Both the position numbers and the translations under genes were made by a program. From JAEUHZ01 sp964552795 (GTDB taxonomy: Bacteria; Planctomycetota; UBA1135; GCA-002686595), in assembly GCA_964552795.1 (NCBI GenBank), contig CAZKIO010000014.1:1-64000 (forward strand): a DNA stretch of 64,000 nucleotides. Direction: 5' to 3'. Each line of letters begins with the position of its first letter. Position 1 is the stretch's first letter. The notes under the pieces are model-generated. The model made no database searches. It worked only from the letters and a program-made list of their open reading frames with translations, and was not told the DNA's origin. Below, piece after piece: positions 44,478 to 53,504 of this stretch.

Positions 44478-46205
44478 ATGGCCAAAGTCCCCCTTGCCCC
44501 CATCGGGCGTCCGCGCGACGCCTTCCTCGACGACGCGACGTTCGCGCGCAACCGCGCGGCGCTGCGTGCGAAGGAGGAAGTGCTGGCCGAGCGCCGCGCC
44601 GCCGTCGCCGCCGGCTGGGGGCCGGACTACCTCGCGCGCGTCCACCAGAAGCAGAAGCTGTCCGCGCGCGAGCGCATCGAGCGCCTGAAGGACCCCGGCT
44701 CGCGCACGTTCGAGGTCGGCACCTTCGTCAACTTCGGGCGCGCATTCGGCAAGCTGGAGAGCCCGGCCGCCGGCGTCGTGACCGCCTTCGTGCGCGTCCA
44801 CGCGCGCTGGACGATCGTGATCGCCAACGACAACACCGTCGCGTCCGGCTCGTGGTGGCCGCGCACGCCCGAGAAGATCGAGCGCGCGCAGGAGATCGCG
44901 CTGCGCCTGCGCCTGCCGGTCGTGTACCTCGTCGACTGCTCGGGCCTGTACCTGCCCGAGCAGTCGCAGTCGTTCCCCGGCGGCACCGGCGCGGGCCACA
45001 TCTTCCAGAAGAACGCGCTGCTCTCGGCCGCCGGCGTGCCGCAGATCGCGGGCGTGTTCGGCGACTGCATCGCGGGCGGCGGCTACATGCCGATCATCAG
45101 CGACCGCGTGTACATGACCGAGAGCGCGTACATGGTCATCGCCGGCGCCGCGCTGATCCAGGGCGCCAAGAGCCAGAAGCTGTCGAGCCTGGACATCGGC
45201 GGGCCCGAGGTGCACGTGGCGCTGTCGGGCTGCGCCGACGTGCGCGTCCCGGACGACACGACGGCGCTGGCCTTGATCCGCGAGGACGTCGCGCGCCTGC
45301 CGACCTCGGCCGCGGACTACTACCGCGGCGGCGCGGATCCGGCGGCGCCGCACCAGCCGGCGCACGAGCTCGAGGGCCTGTTCCCCAGCGACCACCGCAT
45401 GACGTACCCGGTCGAGGAGGTGCTCGCGCGCCTCGTCGACCAGAGCCTGTTCTGGGAGCTGTGGCCCGAGCGCGGCGTCGAGATGGTCGTCGGCGTCGGC
45501 CGCGTCGACGGCCTGTACATGGGCTTCGTCGCCAACCGCCAGGGCGTGATCGACGACGTCGAGCACCGCGGCGCGCACAAGCCCGCGGGGATCCTGTACC
45601 GCGAGGGCATCGCCAAGGTCGCGGCGTTCAGCCGCGCCTGCGAGGCCGACGGCATCCCGATCGTGTGGCTGCAGGACGTCTCGGGATTCGACATCGGCGT
45701 CGAGGCCGAGCGTCTGGGCCTCCTGGGCTACGGCTCGAGCCTGATCTACGCCAACAGCACGAACCGCGTGCCGATGTTCACCGTGCTCCTGCGCAAGGCC
45801 TCGGGCGCGGGCTACTACGCGCTGGCGGGCAAGCCGTACGAGCCGGTCGTGCAGCTCTCCACGACGATCTCGCGCCTGGCGGTCATGGAGGGCCGCACGC
45901 TGGCGATCGCCGCGTACAACACCAAGCTCGACGACCAGTTCCGGATCGCCGCGACCGACCCCGAGGAGCGCGCGCGGATCGAGTCGGGCATGCAGCAGAC
46001 CGAGGCCCGCATCGAGGGCGACATGGATCCGTACAAGGCCGCCGCGCAGATGGACACGGACGAGGTCGTCCCGGTCCACGAGCTGCGCGCGTGGCTCTCG
46101 CTGCTGGCCGAGGCGAGCTACCAGTCGACCGGCCACCGCACCATCAAGAACCCGCGCATCTGGTCGTTGCACGACTACTCGACGCTCGACGGACCGCGCG
46201 GCTGA
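44478..46205 (+). CDS. Acyl-CoA carboxylase carboxyltransferase / glutaconyl-CoA decarboxylase alpha-type subunit
   Basis: The 575-residue protein of the crotonase-like carboxyltransferase fold has both halves in one chain. The N-half has QKQKLSARERIERLKDPGS, SGLYLPEQSQSFPGG, AGVFGDCIAGGGYMPIISD and IQGAKSQKLSSLDIGGPEVH. The C-half has VRGVIDDVEHRGA-type segments and LQDVSGFDIGVEAERLG. It transfers the carboxyl group between biotin on a carrier and an acyl-CoA. Whether it carboxylates or, as in glutaconyl-CoA decarboxylase, decarboxylates is unclear; no membrane beta subunit is nearby. Partners are likely accC (37100) and the biotin carrier (46704). Confidence 0.9.
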   Translation: MAKVPLAPIGRPRDAFLDDATFARNRAALRAKEEVLAERRAAVAAGWGPDYLARVHQKQKLSARERIERLKDPGSRTFEVGTFVNFGRAFGKLESPAAGVVTAFVRVHARWTIVIANDNTVASGSWWPRTPEKIERAQEIALRLRLPVVYLVDCSGLYLPEQSQSFPGGTGAGHIFQKNALLSAAGVPQIAGVFGDCIAGGGYMPIISDRVYMTESAYMVIAGAALIQGAKSQKLSSLDIGGPEVHVALSGCADVRVPDDTTALALIREDVARLPTSAADYYRGGADPAAPHQPAHELEGLFPSDHRMTYPVEEVLARLVDQSLFWELWPERGVEMVVGVGRVDGLYMGFVANRQGVIDDVEHRGAHKPAGILYREGIAKVAAFSRACEADGIPIVWLQDVSGFDIGVEAERLGLLGYGSSLIYANSTNRVPMFTVLLRKASGAGYYALAGKPYEPVVQLSTTISRLAVMEGRTLAIAAYNTKLDDQFRIAATDPEERARIESGMQQTEARIEGDMDPYKAAAQMDTDEVVPVHELRAWLSLLAEASYQSTGHRTIKNPRIWSLHDYSTLDGPRG

Positions 46206-46228
46206 ACCACCACCCGAGGGGAACCAAC

Positions 46229-46699
46229 ATGAAGATTCTGGGAACGATCGTCGCGAGCGCGCTGCTCGCGCTGGGAATCGCGGGCTGCGCGATGCACAAC
46301 GACCGGCTCAAGCTCGACCTGCCGATGGAGCAGAAGGCGGTCGTGCTGGGCCTGGACGAGACCAAGCTGATGATCGGCGTCGAGCGCGACCTGTCGTTCA
46401 CCGCCGTCGACGGCAACAACACGTTCCGCGGCTGGGGCAAGGGCTACCCCGTGTCGGTCGAGTTGACGCCGGGCCGCCACAAGCTGACTGCGCTGTACCG
46501 CATCACCGACCAGGGCGCGCCAGGCCCGACCGGCGAGATCACCACCGAGATCGAGGTGCGCGCCGGACGGACCTATCGTTCGGACCTGTACCTGGAGGAC
46601 GGCCGCTGGCAGGTCCGCTACCTGGAGATCACCGACGCCGAACTGCGCGCTCAGGAGGAGCGCCGCGCGAAGATCCGCGCGGAGCAGTTCGACTCCTGA
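46229..46699 (+). CDS. Small lipoprotein of unknown function
   Basis: The 156-residue protein has a good ribosome binding site (GAGGGGAA) and a lipobox signal peptide (ILGTIVASALLALGIAGCAMHN). The mature part is beta-rich (FRGWGKGYPVSVELTPGRHKLTALYRI, EITTEIEVRAGRTYRSDLYLEDGRW) and ends in a charged helix. The TPGRHKL / AGRTY pair resembles small envelope proteins that carry a PEGA-like or DUF2846-like fold. It sits between the carboxyltransferase and its probable biotin carrier without an obvious functional link. Confidence 0.82.
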   Translation: MKILGTIVASALLALGIAGCAMHNDRLKLDLPMEQKAVVLGLDETKLMIGVERDLSFTAVDGNNTFRGWGKGYPVSVELTPGRHKLTALYRITDQGAPGPTGEITTEIEVRAGRTYRSDLYLEDGRWQVRYLEITDAELRAQEERRAKIRAEQFDS

Positions 46700-46703
46700 G
46701 GTC

Positions 46704-47297
46704 ATGCACGCGCCGCTCGCCCTGATCGTCGAGGCGGGCCAGGCCGGCACGCGCCTGGTCTCGCCCGAGGTCGGCACCTTCACCGGCGCCCTGCCGCGCG
46801 GCACGCCCGTGGTGCCGGGCGCGCCGGCCGGGGTGCTGGTGCAGCTCGGCGTGCGCCGGCGCCTCGTGATCCCCGACGGCGTCGCGGGCAGCATCGCCAA
46901 CGATCCGTTCGAACGCGTGCATCAACCCGTGGGGTACGGCGATCTCGTCTACGAGGTCGAGCCGGAGCGCGCGCGCACCGCCGCGGGCGCGCGCAAGCCC
47001 GCGGCGCGCAGTGCGGACGCGGCCGCGGGTCTGGTCCTGCGCGCGCGCACCAGCGGGCGCTTCTGGGCTCGGCCGACGCCGGCCGAGCCCCCCTTCGTAT
47101 CGCCCGGCGCCGTCGTGCGCGACGGCCAGCCCGTGGGCCTGATCGAGGTGATGAAGACCTTCGGCCACGCGGTCTACCGCGCGGGCGACGGCCTGCCGCC
47201 CGTGGCGCGCGTGGTCGCCGTGCTGGTCGCCGACGGCGCGGACGTGCGGCAGGGCGACCCCCTGCTCTCGGTCGAACCGGCGGGCGGCGAACGGTGA
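46704..47297 (+). CDS. Biotin carboxyl carrier-like protein with two barrel-sandwich halves
   Basis: The 197-residue protein has a C-terminal biotinyl domain (about 115-195) with the attachment loop GLIEVMKTFGHAVY; Lys151 is the predicted biotinylated residue. The usual EAMKM reads EVMKT. The N-terminal 90 residues (SPEVGTFTGALPRGTPVVPGAPAGVLVQLG...IPDGVAGSI) have the same beta rhythm without a lysine loop, suggesting a duplicated but unmodified half. It lies 4 bp after the lipoprotein gene and overlaps the SDR gene by 4 bases (GTGA). Confidence 0.82.
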   Translation: MHAPLALIVEAGQAGTRLVSPEVGTFTGALPRGTPVVPGAPAGVLVQLGVRRRLVIPDGVAGSIANDPFERVHQPVGYGDLVYEVEPERARTAAGARKPAARSADAAAGLVLRARTSGRFWARPTPAEPPFVSPGAVVRDGQPVGLIEVMKTFGHAVYRAGDGLPPVARVVAVLVADGADVRQGDPLLSVEPAGGER

Positions 47298-48184
47298 ACG
47301 TCCTCGTCACCGGCGGCACGGGGTTCGTCGGCAACCAGCTCGTCAACCTCCTGTGCGCGCGCGGCGACCGCGTCGCGATCGTGACGCGCAACCCCGATCG
47401 CGCGCGCACCGCCCGCGCCGGCGTGAGCTACGTCGGCTGGCCGCCGGACCCCGGCCGCCACCAGGCGATCGTGCACCTCGCCGGCGCGAACATCGCCGGG
47501 CGTCGCTGGAACGATGCCTACAAGGAGGAACTGCGCGCGAGCCGCGTCGACCGCACGCGCGAGCTGGTCGCCGCGCTCGCGTCGGCCGCGACGAAACCGC
47601 GCGTGCTCGTGTCGATCTCCGCGGTCGGCTACTACGGCGACCGCGGGTCGGAGGAGCTCACCGAGGACTCCGCGCCGGGCGACGATTTCCTGGCGCGGTT
47701 GTGCGTCGACTGGGAAGCGGAGGCGCTGCGCGCCGAGGGGCACGGCGTGCGCGTCGTGATCGTGCGCCTGGGCGTCGTGCTCGGCCGGCGCGGCGGCGCG
47801 CTGGAGAGCCTGCTGCCGATCTTCAAGCTGGGCCTGGGCGGGCCGATCGGCGGCGGTCGCGGGTGGTTCCCGTGGGTCCACGTGAACGATGCGGCCGGCT
47901 TGATGCTGTTCGCGATCGACCGCGAGGACGTGCGCGGCGCCGTCAACGCCGTCGCGCCCGGCATCGTCGACCAGCGCGCGTGGGCGCGCACCTTGGGCCG
48001 CGTGCTGTCGAGGCCGGCCTTCCTGCCCGTGCCGCGGCTCGCGCTGCGCATCGTGCTGGGCGAGGTCGCCGACGCGCTGGCCGCCAGCCAGCGCTGCGTG
48101 CCTGGACGCGCGCTGGCGCTGGGCTACGGCTTCCAGCATCCCGAACTCGAGCCCGCGCTGCGCGGCCTGCTGCACAAGAGGTGA
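47294..48184 (+). CDS. TIGR01777-family SDR epimerase-like protein
   Basis: The 296-residue extended short-chain dehydrogenase-like protein (TIGR01777/YfcH) has the NADP-binding LVTGGTGFVGNQLVNLL, HLAGANIAGRRWN, SISAVGYYGDRG (Tyr of the YxxxK region), RLGVVLGRRGGALESLLPIFKLGLGG and GRGWFPWVHVNDAAGL, with the C-terminal DUF1731-type tail (LGEVADALAASQRCVPGRAL). The reaction is unknown for the family. It starts with GTG overlapping the carrier gene stop. Confidence 0.93.
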   Translation: MNVLVTGGTGFVGNQLVNLLCARGDRVAIVTRNPDRARTARAGVSYVGWPPDPGRHQAIVHLAGANIAGRRWNDAYKEELRASRVDRTRELVAALASAATKPRVLVSISAVGYYGDRGSEELTEDSAPGDDFLARLCVDWEAEALRAEGHGVRVVIVRLGVVLGRRGGALESLLPIFKLGLGGPIGGGRGWFPWVHVNDAAGLMLFAIDREDVRGAVNAVAPGIVDQRAWARTLGRVLSRPAFLPVPRLALRIVLGEVADALAASQRCVPGRALALGYGFQHPELEPALRGLLHKR

Positions 48185-48188
48185 GGCC

Positions 48189-48569
48189 ATGGCCGTCGTC
48201 GCAGTCGGCATCGATCTGGCGCGCATCGATCGCCTGGAGGCCGCGCACGGCCGCCGCGGCGAACGCCTCCTTGCGCGCCTCTTCACCGACGGGGAGCGCG
48301 CCTACTGCGAGGCGCGGCGCGAGCGCTTCTCCAGCTATGCTGGGCGCTTCGCGGTGAAGGAGGCGGTGATGAAGGTGCTGGGCACGGGCTGGGCGCGCGG
48401 CGTGCGCTGGCGCGACATCGAGGTCGTGCGCGAGCGCGGCAGCGCGCCGCGCTGCGTGCTGCACGGCGCGGCGGCGCGCATCGCCGCGGCCAAGGGCATC
48501 GCCAGCATCCACGTGGCGATCACGCACGACGGCGGCATGGCGGCGGCGGTGGCCGTTGCGGAGGGCTGA
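48189..48569 (+). CDS. acpS: Holo-[acyl-carrier-protein] synthase
   Basis: The 126-residue enzyme transfers 4'-phosphopantetheine from CoA to acyl carrier protein. It keeps GIDLARIDRLE (metal-binding Asp), LFTDGERAYC, YAGRFAVKEAVMKVLGTGW (with the catalytic FAVKEA) and HVAITHDGGMAAAVAV. Its position next to biotin-carrier and carboxyltransferase genes fits a fatty-acid-related cluster, although no ACP gene is present here. Confidence 0.95.
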   Translation: MAVVAVGIDLARIDRLEAAHGRRGERLLARLFTDGERAYCEARRERFSSYAGRFAVKEAVMKVLGTGWARGVRWRDIEVVRERGSAPRCVLHGAAARIAAAKGIASIHVAITHDGGMAAAVAVAEG

Positions 48570-48570
48570 C

Positions 48571-50481
48571 GTGCGCGTCCGCGGCTCGCGCCTCGTGCTG
48601 GGCTTCGGCGCGCTGCTCGTGCTGATGGCCGGCGCGATGATGTTCCTGCGCTACCAGGAACGCGACCTGCCTTTCGTGCGCAACGAGCCTGTGCGCGTCC
48701 CGGCCGCCGCGGGCGAACTGCTGGCCAAGGAGCCGGTCGACCTGGCCGAGGCGCGTCCGGCGCCGGCGCGCACGGCGGAAGCCGGCGACGCGCCCGCGAA
48801 GGAAGACGCCCCGCCCGCCGCCGCCGCGTCGACGCTCGTCCACGGGCGCGTCCTCGACGTGCTCGGCAGCGGACTCCCCGACCTCCCCATCGCGCAGGCG
48901 TCGTCGCCCGCGCACGTGTGGACGCGCAGCGACGCTGGGGGGCGCTTCGAACTGCCCTCGGCCGACGACGACCTCGTGGTCGCCGACACGGACTGGTACA
49001 CGCTGCGCAGCGGCGAGGCCGTCGAGCAAGCGGGCACCGGCGGGATGCTCGTGATCGCCGCGCGCGCCACGCGCCTCGCGGGCGTCGTACTCGACCCGCA
49101 GGGCGCGCCGGTCGCCGGCGCGCTCGTCCGCTTCCGCCTGCCGCACACGGTGTTCGCGCGCTTCCCCGAGCCGCTCGACCGCCTGCGCGAGCCGCGCCAG
49201 GAGGAGACCGAGAGCGGCGCCGACGGGACCTTCGAACTGAGAGCCGCGGGCGTCGAGCGCGCGCAGCTCTTCGTGTCCAGGGAAGGGTTCGAGACGCGAT
49301 CGTTCCCCGCGCCCGGCGTCGATCGCGGCGACCTCGTGCTGACGCTGGCGCCCGACGGCGAGGACGGCGAGATCCGGATCGAGGGCGTCGTCGTGCACGC
49401 CGACGGCTCCCCTGCCGCCGAGGCCGACGTGCTGCTGGCGGATCGCAACGTGCGCACGGACGGAACCGGACGTTTCGCGCTCAAGTCGCCGCGTTGGATC
49501 GAGGAGAGCGCACCGCTGTGCGCCGTGCTGCCGGGGCTGCAGGCCGCGGTCGTGCCGGAGTTCGGCGCGATCCTGCGCGGCGCGGGCGCCGAGTTGCCCC
49601 CGCAGCGGCTGGTGCTCGGCGCGCCCACGCTCGGCATCGAGGGGTTCGTGGTCGATGCCGACGGCGCGCCGAAACCGGGCTGGACGGTGCAGCCGATCGA
49701 CCCGGTCCTGCTCCTGGAAGGCCACATCCCGCCGCGCTCGGTCGAAGCCGTGGGGCTGCGCGGCAGCCTCGGCACGCGCACCGCCGCGGACGGCTCGTTC
49801 GAGCTGCGCGGTCTCTTCGACCGCGCGTACCGGCTGCAGGCGACCTCGGGCACCGAGCTCCTGCGCGTCGAGTCGGCGCCGATCCCGGCGGGTTCGCGCA
49901 ACGCGCGCATCGTGGTGCCGGCGGACGCGCGCATCCCGCGCGTGGCAGGCGTGGTCGTCGGTGTCGACGGCCGACCGGTCGAGGGCGTGCTCGTGCGCAT
50001 CGTCCTCGTCACGTTCCGCACGCGCAACGGCTACACCATGGAGCACTCCCAGGGGATGACCACCGGAGCCGACGGCCGTTTCGAGTTGAAGGACGTGCCG
50101 CGGCGCGACGCCTCGCTCGACCTGTGGGGCGACGGGATCGTGCCCGAGAAGTTCGAATACGCCGACCGCGGCGACCTCGAGGACCTGCGCGTCGAGGTCG
50201 TGCGCCGCCTGCACCTGCGCGTCGAAGGCGTCCCGCCGGGCTCGAACGTGGGCACGATCGAGGTGCACGACGCGCGCGGCGAGCGGCTGCAGGTCATGGG
50301 CTTCCAGGGCGGCGGCTGGTGGTCGTCGACGTCGGCGGCGATCGAGGGGGGCATCACGCCGATCCTGGCCGTGCCCGAGACCGCGCGCAGCGTGGCCTTC
50401 GTCGGCCGCGGCGACGCCGGCGTGCTCGGGACGCGCCCGATCGCGTTCACGCCGGGCGAGATCACGGTCGTGCGCTGGTAG
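48571..50481 (+). CDS. Membrane-anchored protein with carboxypeptidase-regulatory-like domains
   Basis: The protein has 636 residues from a GTG one base after the acpS stop, preceded by GGAGGG. An N-terminal transmembrane segment (LVLGFGALLVLMAGAMMFL) leads to a Pro/Ala-rich linker and five or six Ig-like modules (VHGRVLDVLGSGLPDLPI, LAGVVLDPQGAPVAGALVRF, IEGVVVHADGSPAAEADVLL, VAGVVVGVDGRPVEGVLVRI). It is the third such architecture in the window after 22137 and 31316. No enzymatic domain is visible; it probably extends into the periplasm. Confidence 0.8.
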   Translation: MRVRGSRLVLGFGALLVLMAGAMMFLRYQERDLPFVRNEPVRVPAAAGELLAKEPVDLAEARPAPARTAEAGDAPAKEDAPPAAAASTLVHGRVLDVLGSGLPDLPIAQASSPAHVWTRSDAGGRFELPSADDDLVVADTDWYTLRSGEAVEQAGTGGMLVIAARATRLAGVVLDPQGAPVAGALVRFRLPHTVFARFPEPLDRLREPRQEETESGADGTFELRAAGVERAQLFVSREGFETRSFPAPGVDRGDLVLTLAPDGEDGEIRIEGVVVHADGSPAAEADVLLADRNVRTDGTGRFALKSPRWIEESAPLCAVLPGLQAAVVPEFGAILRGAGAELPPQRLVLGAPTLGIEGFVVDADGAPKPGWTVQPIDPVLLLEGHIPPRSVEAVGLRGSLGTRTAADGSFELRGLFDRAYRLQATSGTELLRVESAPIPAGSRNARIVVPADARIPRVAGVVVGVDGRPVEGVLVRIVLVTFRTRNGYTMEHSQGMTTGADGRFELKDVPRRDASLDLWGDGIVPEKFEYADRGDLEDLRVEVVRRLHLRVEGVPPGSNVGTIEVHDARGERLQVMGFQGGGWWSSTSAAIEGGITPILAVPETARSVAFVGRGDAGVLGTRPIAFTPGEITVVRW

Positions 50482-50494
50482 CGGCGGCGCGTTC

Positions 50495-52792
50495 TCACTC
50501 GCGCAGCAGGCGGAGCGCGCGCTCGTTGGCCGCGATGCGATCGTCGCGCTCCTCGCCTTCCTGCAGGGCCTCGATCGCGGCGCGAATCCGCTCGCGTCGT
50601 CCCAGCTTCAACGCCACCTGCGCCGCCACGAGCGGCACGCTGATGTCCATTCCGGCGCGCACGCCCAGGGCCTCGATGGCCAGGTCTTCCGCACGATCAG
50701 GGTCCAGGAGGTCCGGGTTGGCGGCGTACACCGCGCGGCACTCGGCGCACTCGTCGGACTTGGCCCCGGCCAGGAGGAATGCCAGCGACACCTGCGCCTT
50801 GGCGCGGGCGCCGACGTCGCGCACACGCACATAGGTGTCGTGCGCCTCGCGGACCTTGTGCGAGTAGTCGTAGGAGTACGCCAGGTTGAAGTACGCGGCG
50901 GCATCCCGCGGATCCTCCTCGATCAACCGGCGCAAGACGGCCTGCGATTCCTCGTGGAGCTTGTTGTTGTCGAGCAGCGCCGCCAGGGTCTTGCGCATGC
51001 GGCGCGGCGCGGCGGGCCCGGCGAGTTCGACCGAGCGGCGCGCCGCCGCCAGTCCCTCCGGGAACTGCGCGCGACGGTAGTGGATGCGTGCCAGGAGATG
51101 CCACGTGTCCGCATCCGTGCCGTCCAGTTCCAAGGCGCGCTCGGCCGCCCTCTGCGCCTCGTCGTCGCGCTTGTCCTCGTAGCGAGCCCGCGCCAGCTTG
51201 CGCTGCACGGCTGCGGATCCCGGCAGTAGGCGCGAGGCGGCGGTGTACTCGGCGGCCGCCATCGAGTGCTCGTCCGCGGCGCTGGCCGCCTCGGCCAGGA
51301 GCAGAACGGGGAGCACGTTCTCTGCGGCCAGAGTGGCGCTACGCCGCAGGTCGACCAGCGCATCCTTCGGCCTGCGTTCGCGGACCAGGCGCCAGCCGTC
51401 GATGGCCGCAGCGAGCGCCGGATCAGGACTCGCCGGCGGATCCTGGTTCGCGACCAGTGCGGCCAGGAACCCGGCCCAGCCGCCCACGAAGGGATCGCCG
51501 GCCAGCCCGGCCAGCTCGACGCGCACTCCCTCGTCGTCGTCCGCGCACCAGGCCGCGACCGCGCGCTCGAACCGCGCGTGGGCCAGGCTGCGCGCCTGGG
51601 TCCTGCGCGCCTCCAGCCAGGGCCAGATCGACGCGGCCAGCACGAGCACCGTCGCCAGGACCAGGAGCCGTGCGCGCTGGAACGTCCACAGGCGCGACAG
51701 GCGTTCTCCCGCGCTCGGCGGCCCGGCCAGGACCGGACGTCCGGCGGCGCAAGCCTCGAGGTCCGCCGCGAGCAGCGCAGCGTTCGACGTGCGATGGCGG
51801 CGGTGATGGGCGAGAGCCCGCGCGACGATGTGCCCCAGGTCGCGCGGGGTCGCGCGCGCGTGGCGCCGTACGGGATCGATCGGCCGCGTGCGCACGCGCT
51901 CCAGCACGCGCACCGGGTCATCGCCGCCGTGCGGCGGACGCAGCGTCAAGAGCTCGTACAGGATGCAGCCCAGGCCGTACACGTCGGCGCGATCGTCCAG
52001 CCGTTCGCCGCGCGCCTGCTCGGGCGGCATGTACTGCGGCGTGCCGAGCAGATCGCCTGTGCGCGTCAGCGTCTCGGCGCTCTCGCTGTGCACGAGGCCG
52101 AAATCGACGAGGACGGGATGTCCGTGCGGATCGAGCAGCACGTTGGCCGGCTTCAGGTCGCGGTGCAGCATGCCGGCCGCGTGTAGGGCGGAAACCGAGC
52201 GTGCCAGCGCCGCCACGAGCGTCGCGACCCGTTGCCATCCTGGACCATCACCGGGCAGCGCAAGCGCTTCGCAGGGGGCGTCTCCCCGCGCGTGCGCCGA
52301 GTCACGCGCGCGAGTCACCGCGGAGGCAAGGCTCTCGCCGCGCACGAGGTCCATGACGATGAAGGGCGTGGACCCGGCGACGTCGACGTCCCGCACGCGG
52401 ACGATCCCGGGGTGCGAGAGGCCGCGCAGGATCTCCCCTTCGCGTCGGAAGCGTTCCAGCGCACGCTCGGCGGAAGCCAACGGCGCGTCGAGCAGCTTGA
52501 GCGCCAAGTCGCTGCCCGGCTCGTCCGGGTCCTCGACGCGCAGCACGCGTCCCATGCCGCCGCGTCCGATCTCGCCCAGCACGCGGTAACGTCCGACGTG
52601 ACCCGGGAGCGCCGTTACGGGCTCCGGCCACAGTTCCTCGGTCCAGCCCAGCGCTTCGAGCGCCACGCGCAGCGGCTCGCCCGCCGCGGGATGGGCGCGC
52701 ACGTACGCCGCCGCGCTGGGCGCTTCCCCGCGCTCGCGCAACTCGATGTAGCGCTCGACGAGCGCCTCGACGTCAGGTCGTTCCGCGCTCAT
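50495..52792 (-). CDS. Serine/threonine protein kinase with transmembrane helix and TPR domain
   Basis: The protein has 765 residues. The kinase domain (about 67-345) has GRGGMG (76-81), Lys99, HRDLKPANVLL, a normal DFG, PPEQ in place of APE-Q and DVYGLGCILYELL. One transmembrane helix (LLVLATVLVLAASIWPWL, about 374-391) is followed by a TPR region of about 350 residues on the far side of the membrane (LLLAEAASAADEHSMAAAEYTAASRLLPG...). The ATG overlaps the sigma-factor gene by 20 bases, so both are translated together. The N-terminal 60 residues resemble the short sensing region that precedes many planctomycete kinases. Confidence 0.93.
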   Translation of the reverse strand: MSAERPDVEALVERYIELRERGEAPSAAAYVRAHPAAGEPLRVALEALGWTEELWPEPVTALPGHVGRYRVLGEIGRGGMGRVLRVEDPDEPGSDLALKLLDAPLASAERALERFRREGEILRGLSHPGIVRVRDVDVAGSTPFIVMDLVRGESLASAVTRARDSAHARGDAPCEALALPGDGPGWQRVATLVAALARSVSALHAAGMLHRDLKPANVLLDPHGHPVLVDFGLVHSESAETLTRTGDLLGTPQYMPPEQARGERLDDRADVYGLGCILYELLTLRPPHGGDDPVRVLERVRTRPIDPVRRHARATPRDLGHIVARALAHHRRHRTSNAALLAADLEACAAGRPVLAGPPSAGERLSRLWTFQRARLLVLATVLVLAASIWPWLEARRTQARSLAHARFERAVAAWCADDDEGVRVELAGLAGDPFVGGWAGFLAALVANQDPPASPDPALAAAIDGWRLVRERRPKDALVDLRRSATLAAENVLPVLLLAEAASAADEHSMAAAEYTAASRLLPGSAAVQRKLARARYEDKRDDEAQRAAERALELDGTDADTWHLLARIHYRRAQFPEGLAAARRSVELAGPAAPRRMRKTLAALLDNNKLHEESQAVLRRLIEEDPRDAAAYFNLAYSYDYSHKVREAHDTYVRVRDVGARAKAQVSLAFLLAGAKSDECAECRAVYAANPDLLDPDRAEDLAIEALGVRAGMDISVPLVAAQVALKLGRRERIRAAIEALQEGEERDDRIAANERALRLLRE

Positions 52793-53375
52793 GCCCCATC
52801 GACGTGGTCAGGCGGGCCAGCGCGCGCGAGTACAGCTTGCGCGCGGAGTCGTCGCTGCGCCCCATCCGCTCGGCCGCCTCGCGGCTGGTGAGGCCCTCCG
52901 CGCGGCGCAGGACCAGGATCGTGCGCATGTCCTCGGGCAGCGCCGCCAGCGCGCGCTCGAGCTTGAAGAAGCGCTCGTCGTGGTAGCCGGGCTCGGCCTG
53001 GGCGACGTTCTCGGCCAGGACCAGCGCGCTCTCCCCGCGCAGCGCCGCGAGGTCGCGCTTCTGCGCGCTCCAGTGGTCCGCCAGGTCGCGGACCTTGTTG
53101 AGCACGATGCGCTGCAGCCAGCGGCGCACGCTGCCCGGGCCGCCATGCTCGAAGCGCGGCAGCGCCTGCAAGGCCTCCAGCGCCACGCTCTGCAGCACGT
53201 CCTCGCTCTGCAGCACGCCGCGCAGACGCGCGCCCAATCGTGCGCGGACCGCGAACAGGATCTCGTCGTGGTAGCGGCGGTAGAACTCCTCGCCCGCGGC
53301 GCTGTCCCCGGCACGCGCGCGTTCGACCAGGTCGCGGCTCTGGGCGTCGTCGGGGGGCGCGGGAAGCGGATCCAC
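52773..53375 (-). CDS. ECF-type RNA polymerase sigma factor
   Basis: The protein has 200 residues from GTG 53375. Region 2 (AGEEFYRRYHDEILFAVRARLG...LQSEDVLQSVALEALQALPRFE) and region 4 (LAALPEDMRTILVLRRAEGLTSREAAERMGRSDDSARKLYSRALARL) are complete. No anti-sigma gene is present; instead a Ser/Thr kinase gene overlaps its 3' end. Such ECF-kinase pairs are a recurrent planctomycete arrangement in which phosphorylation may replace anti-sigma control. The 129 bp upstream are shared with the divergent peptidase gene, a likely target. Confidence 0.92.
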   Translation of the reverse strand: MDPLPAPPDDAQSRDLVERARAGDSAAGEEFYRRYHDEILFAVRARLGARLRGVLQSEDVLQSVALEALQALPRFEHGGPGSVRRWLQRIVLNKVRDLADHWSAQKRDLAALRGESALVLAENVAQAEPGYHDERFFKLERALAALPEDMRTILVLRRAEGLTSREAAERMGRSDDSARKLYSRALARLTTSMGHERGTT

Positions 53376-53504
53376 CGCCGGATCGTAGTGCCTGAGGGCC
53401 GCCGCCGGGCCTCCCGCGGGGTTCCGCGGGATCCCGGTCACATCCGGCCGCGCTTTCGCGCTGCGGTTCCTGGCGGAAGAACCGCCTCCCCACAGGAGAT
53501 CCCC

